From an uncultured Collinsella sp. (lineage in GTDB: Bacteria > Actinomycetota > Coriobacteriia > Coriobacteriales > Coriobacteriaceae), in NCBI GenBank assembly GCA_900541025.1, contig UQIL01000004.1, positions 1 through 64,000 on the forward strand: a stretch of DNA of 64,000 nt. Reading direction: 5' to 3'. Shown here one piece after another: positions 44,656 to 52,694 of this stretch. A program made the translations under genes and the position numbers. The notes under the pieces were generated by a model that had not been told where the DNA came from, did not search any database, and worked only from the letters and a program-made list of their open reading frames with translations. Position 1 is the first letter of the stretch; the number at the start of each line of letters is the position of its first letter.

Positions 44656-45420
44656 TTAGTGGCAGCCACAGCCCTCGTGGCCCTCGTGCTCGTGATGGTC
44701 GTGGCAGCTGCAGGACTCGCCGTGTTCGTGGGCGTGGCCGTGGTCATGGCCGTGGCAGCCGCATGTGGCCTCGCCGTTCTGTGCGAGCGTGCCGGCAATA
44801 AGGGCTTCGACGCAAGCGTCGCAGCTGCCCTGGGCACCTGCGTATACCGTGATGCCGGCTTGGGCAAGCGCGTTGATGGCGCCACCGCCGATGCCGCCGC
44901 AGATGAGCGTGTCCACACCGCCGTTGGCGAGCAGGCCCGCCAGGGCGCCGTGGCCGGTGCCGCCGGTGCCCACGACCTGCTCGTTGAGCACCTTGCCGTC
45001 CTGAATGTCGTAGATCTTGAACTGCTCGCTGCGGCCAAAGTGCATAAAGATGTTGCCGTTGTCGTACGTCGTTGCCACCCTCATGGTGCCGACCTCCTTT
45101 GCTGGCCATGCGGCCGTCGTCGAGGCGATGGGGGAGTACGCGAAATTGCCGCCCTCGATGACGAGCGCTCGTCCGTTGACCAGCGCATCGGCCACCTTGC
45201 GATGCGCGCGGCTGCAAATGGCCGCCACCGTTGCACGGGCGATGCCCATCTGCTGGGCGACCGCCTCTTGGTTGAGACCTTCCAGGTCGCACAGGCGCAG
45301 CACCTCAAGCTCGTCGACGGTCATGTCGATGGCATCACCGCTGGCCAGGCCATCGGGGGTGAAGCCGCGGTATTCGGGGATGATCCCGACGCGGCGCAGT
45401 TTTTCGCGTCTTCCTGCCAT
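44656..45420 (-). CDS. DUF134-NifX fusion with His/Cys-rich tail
   Basis: 254 residues in three parts. Residues 1 to about 95 are a DUF134 domain with a sigma-region-4-like HTH (LNQEAVAQQMGIARATVAAI). Residues about 113-215 are a dinitrogenase FeMo-cofactor (NifX/NifB-like) domain beginning MRVATTYDNGNIFMHFG. Residues 220-254 contain 12 His and 6 Cys and probably bind metal. No nitrogenase genes are present, so a metal or iron-sulfur sensing regulator is more likely than cofactor assembly. ATG at 45420 has AAGGAG 5 nt upstream. Two matching palindromes flank its promoter. Confidence 0.85.
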   Translation of the reverse strand: MAGRREKLRRVGIIPEYRGFTPDGLASGDAIDMTVDELEVLRLCDLEGLNQEAVAQQMGIARATVAAICSRAHRKVADALVNGRALVIEGGNFAYSPIASTTAAWPAKEVGTMRVATTYDNGNIFMHFGRSEQFKIYDIQDGKVLNEQVVGTGGTGHGALAGLLANGGVDTLICGGIGGGAINALAQAGITVYAGAQGSCDACVEALIAGTLAQNGEATCGCHGHDHGHAHEHGESCSCHDHHEHEGHEGCGCH

Positions 45421-45434
45421 GCACACTCCTTATC

Positions 45435-45446
45435 TGACATATGTCA
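45435..45446. promoter_or_regulatory. Palindromic operator, promoter-proximal copy
   Basis: TGACATATGTCA is a perfect 12-bp palindrome between the promoter and the ribosome-binding site of the DUF134-NifX gene, a position suited to repression. Confidence 0.6.
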
Positions 45447-45451
45447 ACAAT

Positions 45452-45479
45452 AGGATAACGCGTTAGTCGTTGGGCGCAA
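45452..45479 (-). promoter_or_regulatory. Promoter of the DUF134-NifX gene
   Basis: On the minus strand, TTGCGC (45474-45479) and TATCCT (45452-45457) have a 16-bp spacer. It lies between the two palindromes. Confidence 0.5.
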
Positions 45480-45487
45480 GGCATTTC

Positions 45488-45499
45488 TGGCATATGTCA
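45488..45499. promoter_or_regulatory. Palindromic operator, upstream copy
   Basis: TGGCATATGTCA differs from the first copy by one base; the flanks extend it to CTGGCATATGTCAG. Centre-to-centre spacing is 53 bp, about five helical turns. Confidence 0.55.
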
Positions 45500-45576
45500 G
45501 AAAAAGGCTAAGATGCCTCGTTGCCGCTTGCGGAGCCGCGCTGCCGTGCATTGCGTGTGCCGGACTAAGTGTCCAA

Positions 45577-45604
45577 TTCGACACTTGCGCGCCTGGGCTA
45601 CAAT
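45577..45604 (+). promoter_or_regulatory. Promoter of thyA
   Basis: TTCGAC (45577-45582), a 16-bp spacer and TACAAT (45599-45604), 35 nt before the thyA ATG. Confidence 0.5.
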
Positions 45605-45638
45605 AAATCTCGCTTATAGGCGACTGACAGGAGGGTCA

Positions 45639-46487
45639 ATGAGCAAAGCTGATCAGCAGTTTGTAACCATGTGCCGCGATATCTTGGATCATGGCACCAC
45701 CACCGAGGGCCAAAAGGTCCGTCCGGTGTGGGAGGACGGCACCCCTGCCTATACCATTAAAAACTTTGGTGTCACGGCGCGCTATAATCTGCGCGAGGAG
45801 TTCCCCGCGCTCACCCTGCGTCGTACGGCGCTTAAGTCTGCCATGGACGAGATTCTGTGGATCTATCAAAAGAAGTCCAATAACGTGCATGATCTCAACA
45901 GCCATATCTGGGATGAGTGGGCCGATGAGACCGGTTCCATCGGTAAAGCCTACGGCTATCAGATTGGTCAGAAGAGCCATTACGCCGAGGGCGACTTCGA
46001 CCAGATGGACCGTGTGCTGTACGACCTTAAGCACACGCCGTATAGTCGCCGCATTATGACCAATACGTACGTGTTTAGCGATCTGTCCGAGATGCACCTT
46101 TATCCGTGCGCCTATAGCGTGACCTATAACGTGACGCAGCGTCCTCAGGACGACAAGCCGACGCTCAACATGATTCTCAACCAGCGCAGCCAGGACATTT
46201 TGGCCGCGAACAACTGGAACGTGTGCCAGTACGCCATTTTGCTGATGATGGTCGCGCAGTCGGTCGATATGATTCCCGGTGAGCTGTTGCACGTGATCGC
46301 CGACGCCCATATCTATGATCGTCATGTCGATATCGTCCGCGAGCTTATCGAGCGTCCGCAGTTTGCGGCACCCAAGGTAACGCTCAACCCCGATGTGCAT
46401 GACTTCTATGCGTTTACGACCGATGACCTGATCGTCGAGGGCTATGAGCACGGCCCGCAGGTCAAGAACATTCCCATTGCGGTGTAG
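45639..46487 (+). CDS. thyA: Thymidylate synthase ThyA
   Basis: 282 residues. Methylates dUMP to dTMP using methylene-tetrahydrofolate. Seen: YSRRIMTN (phosphate-binding Arg pair), active-site Cys in LYPCAYS, and QRSQDILAANNWNVCQYA. The residue after the nucleophile is Ala rather than the His of E. coli ThyA. AGGAGGGTCA precedes the ATG. It pairs with folA, which recycles the dihydrofolate product. Confidence 0.95.
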   Translation: MSKADQQFVTMCRDILDHGTTTEGQKVRPVWEDGTPAYTIKNFGVTARYNLREEFPALTLRRTALKSAMDEILWIYQKKSNNVHDLNSHIWDEWADETGSIGKAYGYQIGQKSHYAEGDFDQMDRVLYDLKHTPYSRRIMTNTYVFSDLSEMHLYPCAYSVTYNVTQRPQDDKPTLNMILNQRSQDILAANNWNVCQYAILLMMVAQSVDMIPGELLHVIADAHIYDRHVDIVRELIERPQFAAPKVTLNPDVHDFYAFTTDDLIVEGYEHGPQVKNIPIAV

Positions 46488-46496
46488 GTGGTGCTC

Positions 46497-47015
46497 ATGA
46501 CGTGTAAGCTATCTGCTATCGTCGCCGTGTGTGACGATTGGGGCATTGGGTGCGAGGGCGACATGGTGGTGTCCAATCGCGCCGATATGCGCCATTTTGT
46601 GGCCTGCACCAAGGGCTGCCCGGTTATCATGGGACGCAAGACCCTGCTGAGTTTTCCCGGCGGGCGTCCGCTCAAGAACCGCCGCAATATCGTGCTCACC
46701 CGCGACGAGAGCTTTGCCCCCGAGGGCGTCGACGTGGTGCATAGTATCGACGAGGCGCTCGCCGCGGTTGCCGATGAGCCCGTTGCCTGGGTGATCGGTG
46801 GCGGCGATGTCTATCGGCATTTTTTGCCGTATTGCGTCGAGGCCGAGGTCACGCATAACCACTGCGTCCATGTCGTGGATACGTACTTTCCCGATTTGGA
46901 AGCCGATCCTGCGTGGGAGATTGCGCAGCGTAGCGGGGTCGCGACGATTGCCGCCGGTGAGGGTGACGAGGGCGTCGATTATGAGTTCGTGACGTATCGT
47001 CGCATCGAGGCGTAA
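46497..47015 (+). CDS. folA: Dihydrofolate reductase
   Basis: 172 residues. Reduces dihydrofolate with NADPH. IVAVCDDWGIGCEGDM near the start, VIMGRKTLLSFPG and WVIGGGDVYRHFLP match the family. ATG 46497, 9 nt after thyA, is likelier than GTG 46488, which abuts the thyA stop; ribosome-binding AGGTGG is modest. Confidence 0.92.
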   Translation: MTCKLSAIVAVCDDWGIGCEGDMVVSNRADMRHFVACTKGCPVIMGRKTLLSFPGGRPLKNRRNIVLTRDESFAPEGVDVVHSIDEALAAVADEPVAWVIGGGDVYRHFLPYCVEAEVTHNHCVHVVDTYFPDLEADPAWEIAQRSGVATIAAGEGDEGVDYEFVTYRRIEA

Positions 47016-47057
47016 ATCGTCTGGCGTGAACGGTATCATCGGGTTGATTGAATGCAT

Positions 47058-47086
47058 GGGGCGGCGCTTAGCGTCGCCTCGTTTGG
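47058..47086 (+). terminator. Possible terminator after folA
   Basis: A 10-bp stem with two imperfect pairs (47058-47067 with 47071-47080), loop TTA, then GTTTGG; the T-run is short. Confidence 0.4.
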
Positions 47087-47124
47087 TATAGATGTGCTGT
47101 AAAGAAGGGTGCGGGCTGGCTGCT

Positions 47125-48039
47125 ATGACTGATGCCGTTGAGGTTCTGCGAATTGATTCGCTCGAGGACGAGCGGCTCGATGCCTACGTGCGACTGACCG
47201 AGCGTGAGCTTCGCTGCGTGCTGGAGCCGCAGAAGGGCATTTTTATCGCTGAGAGTGCCAAGGTCATCGAGCGTGCGGTTCGCGCCGGATATGAGCCGGT
47301 GAGCTTTCTTCTGGGCGAGCGCTGGCTCGACCAGATGATGCCGCTGTTTGACCAGCTTGTCGTGCGCGAGGGAGCGGGTCCGGTTCCCGTGTTCGTGGCC
47401 TCCATGGAACTCATGGAGCAGTTGACGGGCTTTAACGTGACGCGCGGCGCGCTGGCGGCGTTCCGTCGCCCGCGTCAGATTCCGGTTGATGAGTTCTTGG
47501 GCGGCGTTGTCGAGGCGGCGGGGGGTCGTCCGGTGCGCGTGTGCGTGCTTGAGGGTATTGTCGATCACACCAATGTTGGCGCGATTTTCCGCTCGGCTGC
47601 CGCATTGAACGTTGACGGTATTTTGGTCAGCCCGACGTGCTGCGATCCACTGTATCGTCGCTCGGCCCGCGTGAGCATGGGCACCGTGTTTCAGGTGCCG
47701 TGGACGCGCATTGGCAGCGAGGCTCGTGTGTGGCCGCATGATGGTCTGAGCGCGTTGCACGATGCCGGTTTTTCGTGTGCCGCTATGGCGTTGACGGACG
47801 ACTCTGTTTCGCTTGATGATCCTGTACTGCGGAAGATTGATCGCTTGGCGATTTTTATGGGCACCGAGGGTGCCGGCTTGGGCGCCAAGACCATTGCCGG
47901 CTGTGACCACGCGGTGCGCATTCCGATGGCGCACGGGGTCGATTCGCTCAACGTGGCCGCGGCGAGCGCCGTCGCCTTTTGGCAGCTGTGCCCGCACGTG
48001 AGCAATGAGTATCACTACCAGCCGGGTTTGTATCACTAG
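47125..48039 (+). CDS. SpoU/TrmH-type RNA 2'-O-methyltransferase
   Basis: 304 residues. An N-terminal substrate-binding region is followed by a SPOUT domain with TNVGAIFRSAA, MGTEGAGLG and MAHGVDSLNVAAASAVAFW, the three knot motifs. The RNA target (tRNA or 23S rRNA) cannot be told. ATG 47125 is taken as start; AAGAAGGG is 15 nt away, so the start is uncertain and 47092 is an alternative. Confidence 0.88.
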   Translation: MTDAVEVLRIDSLEDERLDAYVRLTERELRCVLEPQKGIFIAESAKVIERAVRAGYEPVSFLLGERWLDQMMPLFDQLVVREGAGPVPVFVASMELMEQLTGFNVTRGALAAFRRPRQIPVDEFLGGVVEAAGGRPVRVCVLEGIVDHTNVGAIFRSAAALNVDGILVSPTCCDPLYRRSARVSMGTVFQVPWTRIGSEARVWPHDGLSALHDAGFSCAAMALTDDSVSLDDPVLRKIDRLAIFMGTEGAGLGAKTIAGCDHAVRIPMAHGVDSLNVAAASAVAFWQLCPHVSNEYHYQPGLYH

Positions 48040-48164
48040 GCAGATATTTTGCACTGGGCTCTGATTCGGGGTGTTTCGGTCGACGCCGGTCGGTGCTAAG
48101 CTGGTATTTGCTTTGGTCTTAAATTGCCGTTTTGTTGTTTAACATACGTTGGCGGGGAGGGCGT

Positions 48165-49514
48165 GTGGCTAAGAAATCTACGGCTATCGATGTAACGCAG
48201 GGTGTCATTTGGCAACAGCTGCTGTCGCTGTGCGTTCCCATCTTTTTTAGTTCGTTTTTTCAGCAGGCCTACACGCTTATCGGTACGTATATCGTTGGCC
48301 AGTTTGGCGGCAAGCTCGCGCTGGGTGGCATTCAAGCCACGATGGTGCTCACCGAGCTCTGCATTGGCTTTTGCGTTGGCGTCGGCGCCGGCTGCGCGGT
48401 CATTACCGGTCAGTATTTTGGCCAGCACGATGATGAGCGACTGAGTCGTTCGGTCCATACAGCCATGACGCTCGCGCTGGTGGGCGGTATCGCTTTCTCG
48501 ATTCTTGGCATAGTGTTCGTTGAGCCCATGCTGGTGCTTATGAACACGCCGCATGAACTATTGGCCGAGGGCGTGGCCTATGCTCGTTGTTATTTTGCCG
48601 CGATGGTTGCGGCACTGCTGCTGAATATGGGAACCGCACTGCTGCGTGCCGTGGGCGACACGCGCGGCCCCGCCGTGATCATTGCCTCTGGCTGCCTGGT
48701 TAACGTGGTGCTGGATATCATTTTTGTCGCTGTGTTGCATATGGAGGCGCTGGGCTGCGGCATCGCGGTGGCGCTGACCATTTGCTCCAATGCAACGATG
48801 ATCGTGTTGCGCATGATGCGCGCTCCGGGTGCATGGCGTCTTTCGCTGTCTAAGCTCGGTATCGATCGCGGTATTTGCAAGAGTATGATCTCGTGTGGTC
48901 TGCCACTCGGTTTTCAATCGGCTGCCTATTCGATCTCGAACGTGCTGATCCAGGTGTCGGTTAATTCGTTTGGCGCCGATGTCACGACTGCTTGGGGTCT
49001 ATCTGGGCGCCTGGATGGCATTATCTGGATGGTGACCGAGGCGCTCGGCGTATCGATCACTACGTTCTCGGCGCAGAACTTTGGCGCGCGCAACTACGAG
49101 CGCATGCGCAAGGGCTACCATACGTCGCTCGTGCTGTCGTTTATGCTCATTGGTGGCCTGTCTGCCGTGCTGCTGGTGTTCTCGGGCCCGCTGTCGCGTT
49201 TGTTTGTCGACGATGCTTCGATTTCGGCGTACACCACGACTATCCTCCATTTCATTGCGCCGTTCTATGCGATTTTCTCGATTATCGAGAACGCCTCGGG
49301 TTCCATCCGCGGCGCCGGCGTGAGTTTGCAGCCTATGATGCTCACCATCTTTGGCACCGTTGTCTTGAGGGTGATCTGGGTGTTTGCGATCATGCCCTTC
49401 GATCCGTCGCTCGAGCATCTACTGCTGGTTTACCCCGTAACCTGGCTCATCACCGCAACCATGTTCACCATCTACCACCACAGCGGCAACTGGCTAGGTC
49501 GCGCCACCGCCTAG
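48165..49514 (+). CDS. MATE-family efflux transporter
   Basis: 449 residues with about 12 hydrophobic helices in two related halves. It begins WQQLLSLCVPIFFSSFFQQAYTLI, typical of the NorM/DinF-like branch. Exchanges cations for drugs or metabolites; the substrate is unknown. GTG 48165 follows GGGGAGG by 4 nt. The 125 nt upstream show no gene. Confidence 0.9.
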   Translation: MAKKSTAIDVTQGVIWQQLLSLCVPIFFSSFFQQAYTLIGTYIVGQFGGKLALGGIQATMVLTELCIGFCVGVGAGCAVITGQYFGQHDDERLSRSVHTAMTLALVGGIAFSILGIVFVEPMLVLMNTPHELLAEGVAYARCYFAAMVAALLLNMGTALLRAVGDTRGPAVIIASGCLVNVVLDIIFVAVLHMEALGCGIAVALTICSNATMIVLRMMRAPGAWRLSLSKLGIDRGICKSMISCGLPLGFQSAAYSISNVLIQVSVNSFGADVTTAWGLSGRLDGIIWMVTEALGVSITTFSAQNFGARNYERMRKGYHTSLVLSFMLIGGLSAVLLVFSGPLSRLFVDDASISAYTTTILHFIAPFYAIFSIIENASGSIRGAGVSLQPMMLTIFGTVVLRVIWVFAIMPFDPSLEHLLLVYPVTWLITATMFTIYHHSGNWLGRATA

Positions 49515-49537
49515 CTCATCCGTCAGATACCCCTGAT

Positions 49538-49606
49538 AAGTTGCGGTGAAATAGTTCCTGAAAAGCCCTTGCGGACCGTCAAACAAGTACTATTCCACCG
49601 CAACTT
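49538..49606. repeat. REP-like inverted repeat
   Basis: Arms of 18 nt (49538-49555 with 49589-49606) match at 17 positions, starting AAGTTGCGGTG. The 33-nt interior shows no gene. It lies between convergent genes and may also end transcripts. Confidence 0.55.
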
Positions 49607-49643
49607 CCTTATGAGCTGTAGGTGTTGGCGGAAAACGAATCAA

Positions 49644-50129
49644 TTAGTATTCGATGCCTTGGCGGGCTAGGAGGCCTTCGTCGAAGTAGTGTTTGATGGG
49701 ACGTATTTCGGTGACTAAGTCCGCGAGGTCGGCCAACGGCAGCAGCCCGCGGCCGGTGAGCACGAGTTCCGTGGTGGCGGGCTTTATCGCGATCAGCGCT
49801 TCGACATCCTCGCGTGTCACGAAGCCGCGGCGCATGGCCTCGCCGAGTTCGTCCAAAATCAGAACGTCGACCTGTGATATCTGCTCGCATGCGAGCTCCA
49901 TGATCTGTGCGGCGCAAGCCTCGGGCGCGTCGCGGTCAGCTTGTACGATGCGCAGCCCCAGGCGCGGCGCGGCATCGTGTTCGGCGCAGTGCAGTTTCTT
50001 GGCAAACTGCAGCCTAAGAACGTCGAGCCCGTAGCCCGTCGCGCGCAGCGCGAGCCCCAGCGCAGCCGTCGTCTTGCCCTTGCCGTCGCCTGTATAGATT
50101 TGAACCTTGCCGACTTACAGTGATGCCAT
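49644..50129 (-). pseudogene. cobA: Cobalamin adenosyltransferase with in-frame stop at codon 5
   Basis: The frame encodes a CobA/CobO/BtuR ATP:corrinoid adenosyltransferase: P-loop VQIYTGDGKGKTTAA, VLILDELGEAM, TELVLTGRG and a C-terminal KHYFDEGLLARQGIEY. The expected start ATG (50127-50129, with AAAGGACAGAG upstream) is followed by GCA TCA CTG and then TAA (50115-50117) in the same frame; coding resumes at once with GKVQ. No ATG, GTG or TTG lies between that stop and an ATG at 49901, which would omit the P-loop. So the gene is either disabled by a point mutation, begins at a non-standard codon, or is recoded. Otherwise it looks intact. Confidence 0.75.
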
Positions 50130-50221
50130 CTCTGTCCTTTCGTGCCCGGCGTCGGTTTATCGCCGTCCGGGTTGGGTATTCTAGAAAGCATTATCAACCC
50201 CAGTAGATGGAGTTCAAGCAG

Positions 50222-52114
50222 ATGGAGATGGATGACAACAAACGTAGACGGAATATGATTCTCTACGTGCTCATCGCCTTCGTCGTCTACCTCGTGCTCT
50301 CGACCGTTCTGTTCCCTAACATCGGTCACACGCAGCAGATTACGAAGACCGATTACTCGACGTTTGTCAAAGCGCTCGATAAGAAGAGCGTCGACAAGGT
50401 CGAGTACAACACGGACGATTACTCGATTTATTACACCAAGAAGGGCGAGGACGAGAACATCGCCTACAAGACGACCGGTGTGCCGAATGACGCGGGCTTT
50501 ACCGATCGCGTGCTTGAGTCTGGCGCTTCGCTGGAGTCGGTCGTTCCCGATAAAAACTCGGGTTTGATGACCTACTACCTGCTCACACTCATTCTTCCCA
50601 TGGCGATTTTCTTCCTCATCGGTTGGTGGCTCAACCGCCGCATGAAGAAGGCAATGGGCGATGACGGCCCGTCGATGAACTTTGGCGGCGGCGGTTTTGG
50701 CGGCGGCGGACTGGGTAAGTCCGGCGCGCGCGTGATCGCCTCCAAGGACGTGGGCGTGACCTTTAAGGACGTCGCCGGTCAGGAAGAGGCCAAGGAGTCT
50801 CTCAAGGAGGTCGTCGACTTTCTGGAGAAGCCGCAGCGCTACGAGGAGATCGGCGCCAAGCTGCCGCGTGGTGCTCTCCTTGTTGGCCCTCCGGGTACCG
50901 GTAAGACCCTGCTTGCCAAGGCTGTTGCCGGCGAGGCCGGTGTTCCGTTCTTTAGCATTTCGGGCTCTGAGTTCGTTGAGATGTTTGTCGGTCGCGGCGC
51001 TGCTAAGGTTCGTGACCTGTTTAAGCAGGCCAAGGAAAAGGCGCCGTGTATCGTCTTTATCGATGAGATCGATACCATCGGTAAGAAGCGCGATGGCGGC
51101 GGCTTTAGCGGCAACGACGAGCGCGAGCAGACGCTCAATCAGTTGCTGACCGAGATGGATGGCTTCGATAACCATAAGGGTATCGTTGTCCTTGCCGCAA
51201 CCAACCGCCCCGACAGTCTCGATCCCGCTCTACTGCGCCCCGGTCGTTTTGACCGCCGCATCCCCGTCGAGCTGCCCGATCTGACCGGCCGCAAGAACAT
51301 CCTCGAGCTGCATGCCAAGAGCGTGAAGACCGAGCCGCCGATCGACCTGACCGCGATTGCCCGCGCCACGCCCGGTGCCTCGGGCGCCGACCTGGCCAAT
51401 ATCATCAACGAGGGCGCCCTGCGCGCCGTTCGCGAAGGTCGCAAGCGTGCAACCCAGGACGACTTCGAGGAGTCGGTGGAGGTCGTCATTGCCGGCCAAC
51501 AGCGTAAGTCCACGGTGCTTTCCGACCACGAGAAGCAGGTCGTTTCCTACCATGAGATCGGCCATGCCATTGTTGCCGCTCGCCAGAAGGGCTCTGCGCC
51601 GGTCACGAAGATCACCATCGTTCCGCGCACGAGCGGTGCCCTGGGCTACACCATGCAGGTCGAGGAGGACGAGCGCTTCCTGACCACGCGCCAGGAGGTC
51701 CTGGATAAGCTCGCCGTCTACTGCGGTGGTCGCGCGGCCGAGGAGCTCATCTTTGGCGAGATGACGACCGGCGCCGCCAACGATATCGAGCAGGCCACCA
51801 AGCTCGCCCGTAATATGGTGACGCGCTTTGGTATGTCCGACGAGTTTGGCATGATGGCGCTCGGTACCGTGCAGAACGCGTATCTCAATCAGGACACGTC
51901 GCTCACCTGCGCCCCCGGTACGGCCGAGCGTGTGGACGCGATTGTCGCCAAGCTGATCGAGGATGCGCACGACCGCGCTTTGCAGATTCTGAAGGAGAAC
52001 AAGTTTAAGCTCCACGAGCTGGCTCGTTATCTGTATAAGAAGGAGACCATCACGGGCGAGGAGTTCATGAACCTCCTCACGCGCGAGAATCCGCTGATGC
52101 CCAAGCAACAGTAA
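50222..52114 (+). CDS. ftsH: ATP-dependent zinc metalloprotease FtsH
   Basis: About 630 residues. Two membrane helices flank an extracellular loop (about 15-120), then a Gly-rich linker, AAA domain (GPPGTGKTLLAKAVAGEAG, VFIDEIDTIG) and peptidase domain with HEIGH (His444, Glu445, His448). Degrades membrane and regulatory proteins. ATG 50222 has TGGAG 9 nt upstream; ATG 50207 is an alternative without ribosome-binding site. Confidence 0.95.
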   Translation: MEMDDNKRRRNMILYVLIAFVVYLVLSTVLFPNIGHTQQITKTDYSTFVKALDKKSVDKVEYNTDDYSIYYTKKGEDENIAYKTTGVPNDAGFTDRVLESGASLESVVPDKNSGLMTYYLLTLILPMAIFFLIGWWLNRRMKKAMGDDGPSMNFGGGGFGGGGLGKSGARVIASKDVGVTFKDVAGQEEAKESLKEVVDFLEKPQRYEEIGAKLPRGALLVGPPGTGKTLLAKAVAGEAGVPFFSISGSEFVEMFVGRGAAKVRDLFKQAKEKAPCIVFIDEIDTIGKKRDGGGFSGNDEREQTLNQLLTEMDGFDNHKGIVVLAATNRPDSLDPALLRPGRFDRRIPVELPDLTGRKNILELHAKSVKTEPPIDLTAIARATPGASGADLANIINEGALRAVREGRKRATQDDFEESVEVVIAGQQRKSTVLSDHEKQVVSYHEIGHAIVAARQKGSAPVTKITIVPRTSGALGYTMQVEEDERFLTTRQEVLDKLAVYCGGRAAEELIFGEMTTGAANDIEQATKLARNMVTRFGMSDEFGMMALGTVQNAYLNQDTSLTCAPGTAERVDAIVAKLIEDAHDRALQILKENKFKLHELARYLYKKETITGEEFMNLLTRENPLMPKQQ

Positions 52115-52135
52115 TACTAGTTGCGCAGTGTCAAT

Positions 52136-52172
52136 CGCCCCATTTGAGTGTCCATCTCAAATGGGGCGTTTT
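52136..52172 (+). terminator. Intrinsic terminator after ftsH
   Basis: A perfect 13-bp stem (52136-52148 with 52156-52168), loop of 7 nt, then TTTT. It ends shortly before the DUF523 gene. Confidence 0.85.
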
Positions 52173-52190
52173 GCGTGGGGAGTGTTGTAT

Positions 52191-52646
52191 ATGAAGATCG
52201 TGGTGAGCGCCTGCTTGATGGGCGAGAGCTGCAAGTATAACGGGCTCGATAACTACCACCGCGCGTTGGTCGAGGCTTGCGAGCGCACGGGGACCGAGGT
52301 CCTCCTCGTGTGCCCCGAGGTCTTTGGCGGCCTGCCCACGCCGCGCAAGCCGTCCGAGATTGTGAACGGCGAGGTTCGTACCTGCGAGGGCATCTCGGTT
52401 GATCGCGAATTTCGCCTGGGTGCCCAACGTGCGCTCGATATGTGCGAGCAGGCGGGCGGCCCGTCTGAGATTGCTGCGTGCGTCTTGCAGGACCGCAGTC
52501 CCTCGTGCGGCGCGGGTCGCATCTACGACGGTACCTTTAGCGGTACGCTCACCGCGGGCAACGGCGTCTTCGTTGATCTGTTGCTGCGTCACGGCTATCG
52601 CGTTATACCAGCTAGCGAGTTCGACCCCAGCATGCTGGAGCAATAA
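52191..52646 (+). CDS. DUF523 family protein
   Basis: 151 residues. The family signature is complete: VVSACLMGESCKYNG, VCPEVFGGLPTPR and QDRSPSCGAGRIYDG. Conserved cysteines suggest metal or thiol chemistry, but the biochemical role is unknown. GGGGAG lies 8 nt before ATG 52191. Flanked by terminators on both sides, so probably a single-gene unit. Confidence 0.88.
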   Translation: MKIVVSACLMGESCKYNGLDNYHRALVEACERTGTEVLLVCPEVFGGLPTPRKPSEIVNGEVRTCEGISVDREFRLGAQRALDMCEQAGGPSEIAACVLQDRSPSCGAGRIYDGTFSGTLTAGNGVFVDLLLRHGYRVIPASEFDPSMLEQ

Positions 52647-52647
52647 A

Positions 52648-52684
52648 AAACCACCACAAGGGCACTGCTCCCTTGTGGTGGTTT
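52648..52684. terminator. Strong bidirectional terminator
   Basis: A perfect 15-bp stem (52648-52662 with 52670-52684) containing ACCACCACA, with T-runs on both strands, between the convergent DUF523 and gldA-like genes. Confidence 0.9.
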
Positions 52685-52694
52685 TGGGCTAGGC

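Noticed and set aside
44656..45420. Nitrogen-fixation cluster suggested by the NifX-type domain
   Set aside because: No nif structural or assembly genes nearby, and the domain is widespread outside nitrogen fixers.
49644..49901. A short 85-residue protein starting at ATG 49901
   Set aside because: It would lack the P-loop and is clearly the C-terminal half of the adenosyltransferase whose frame continues upstream to 50114.
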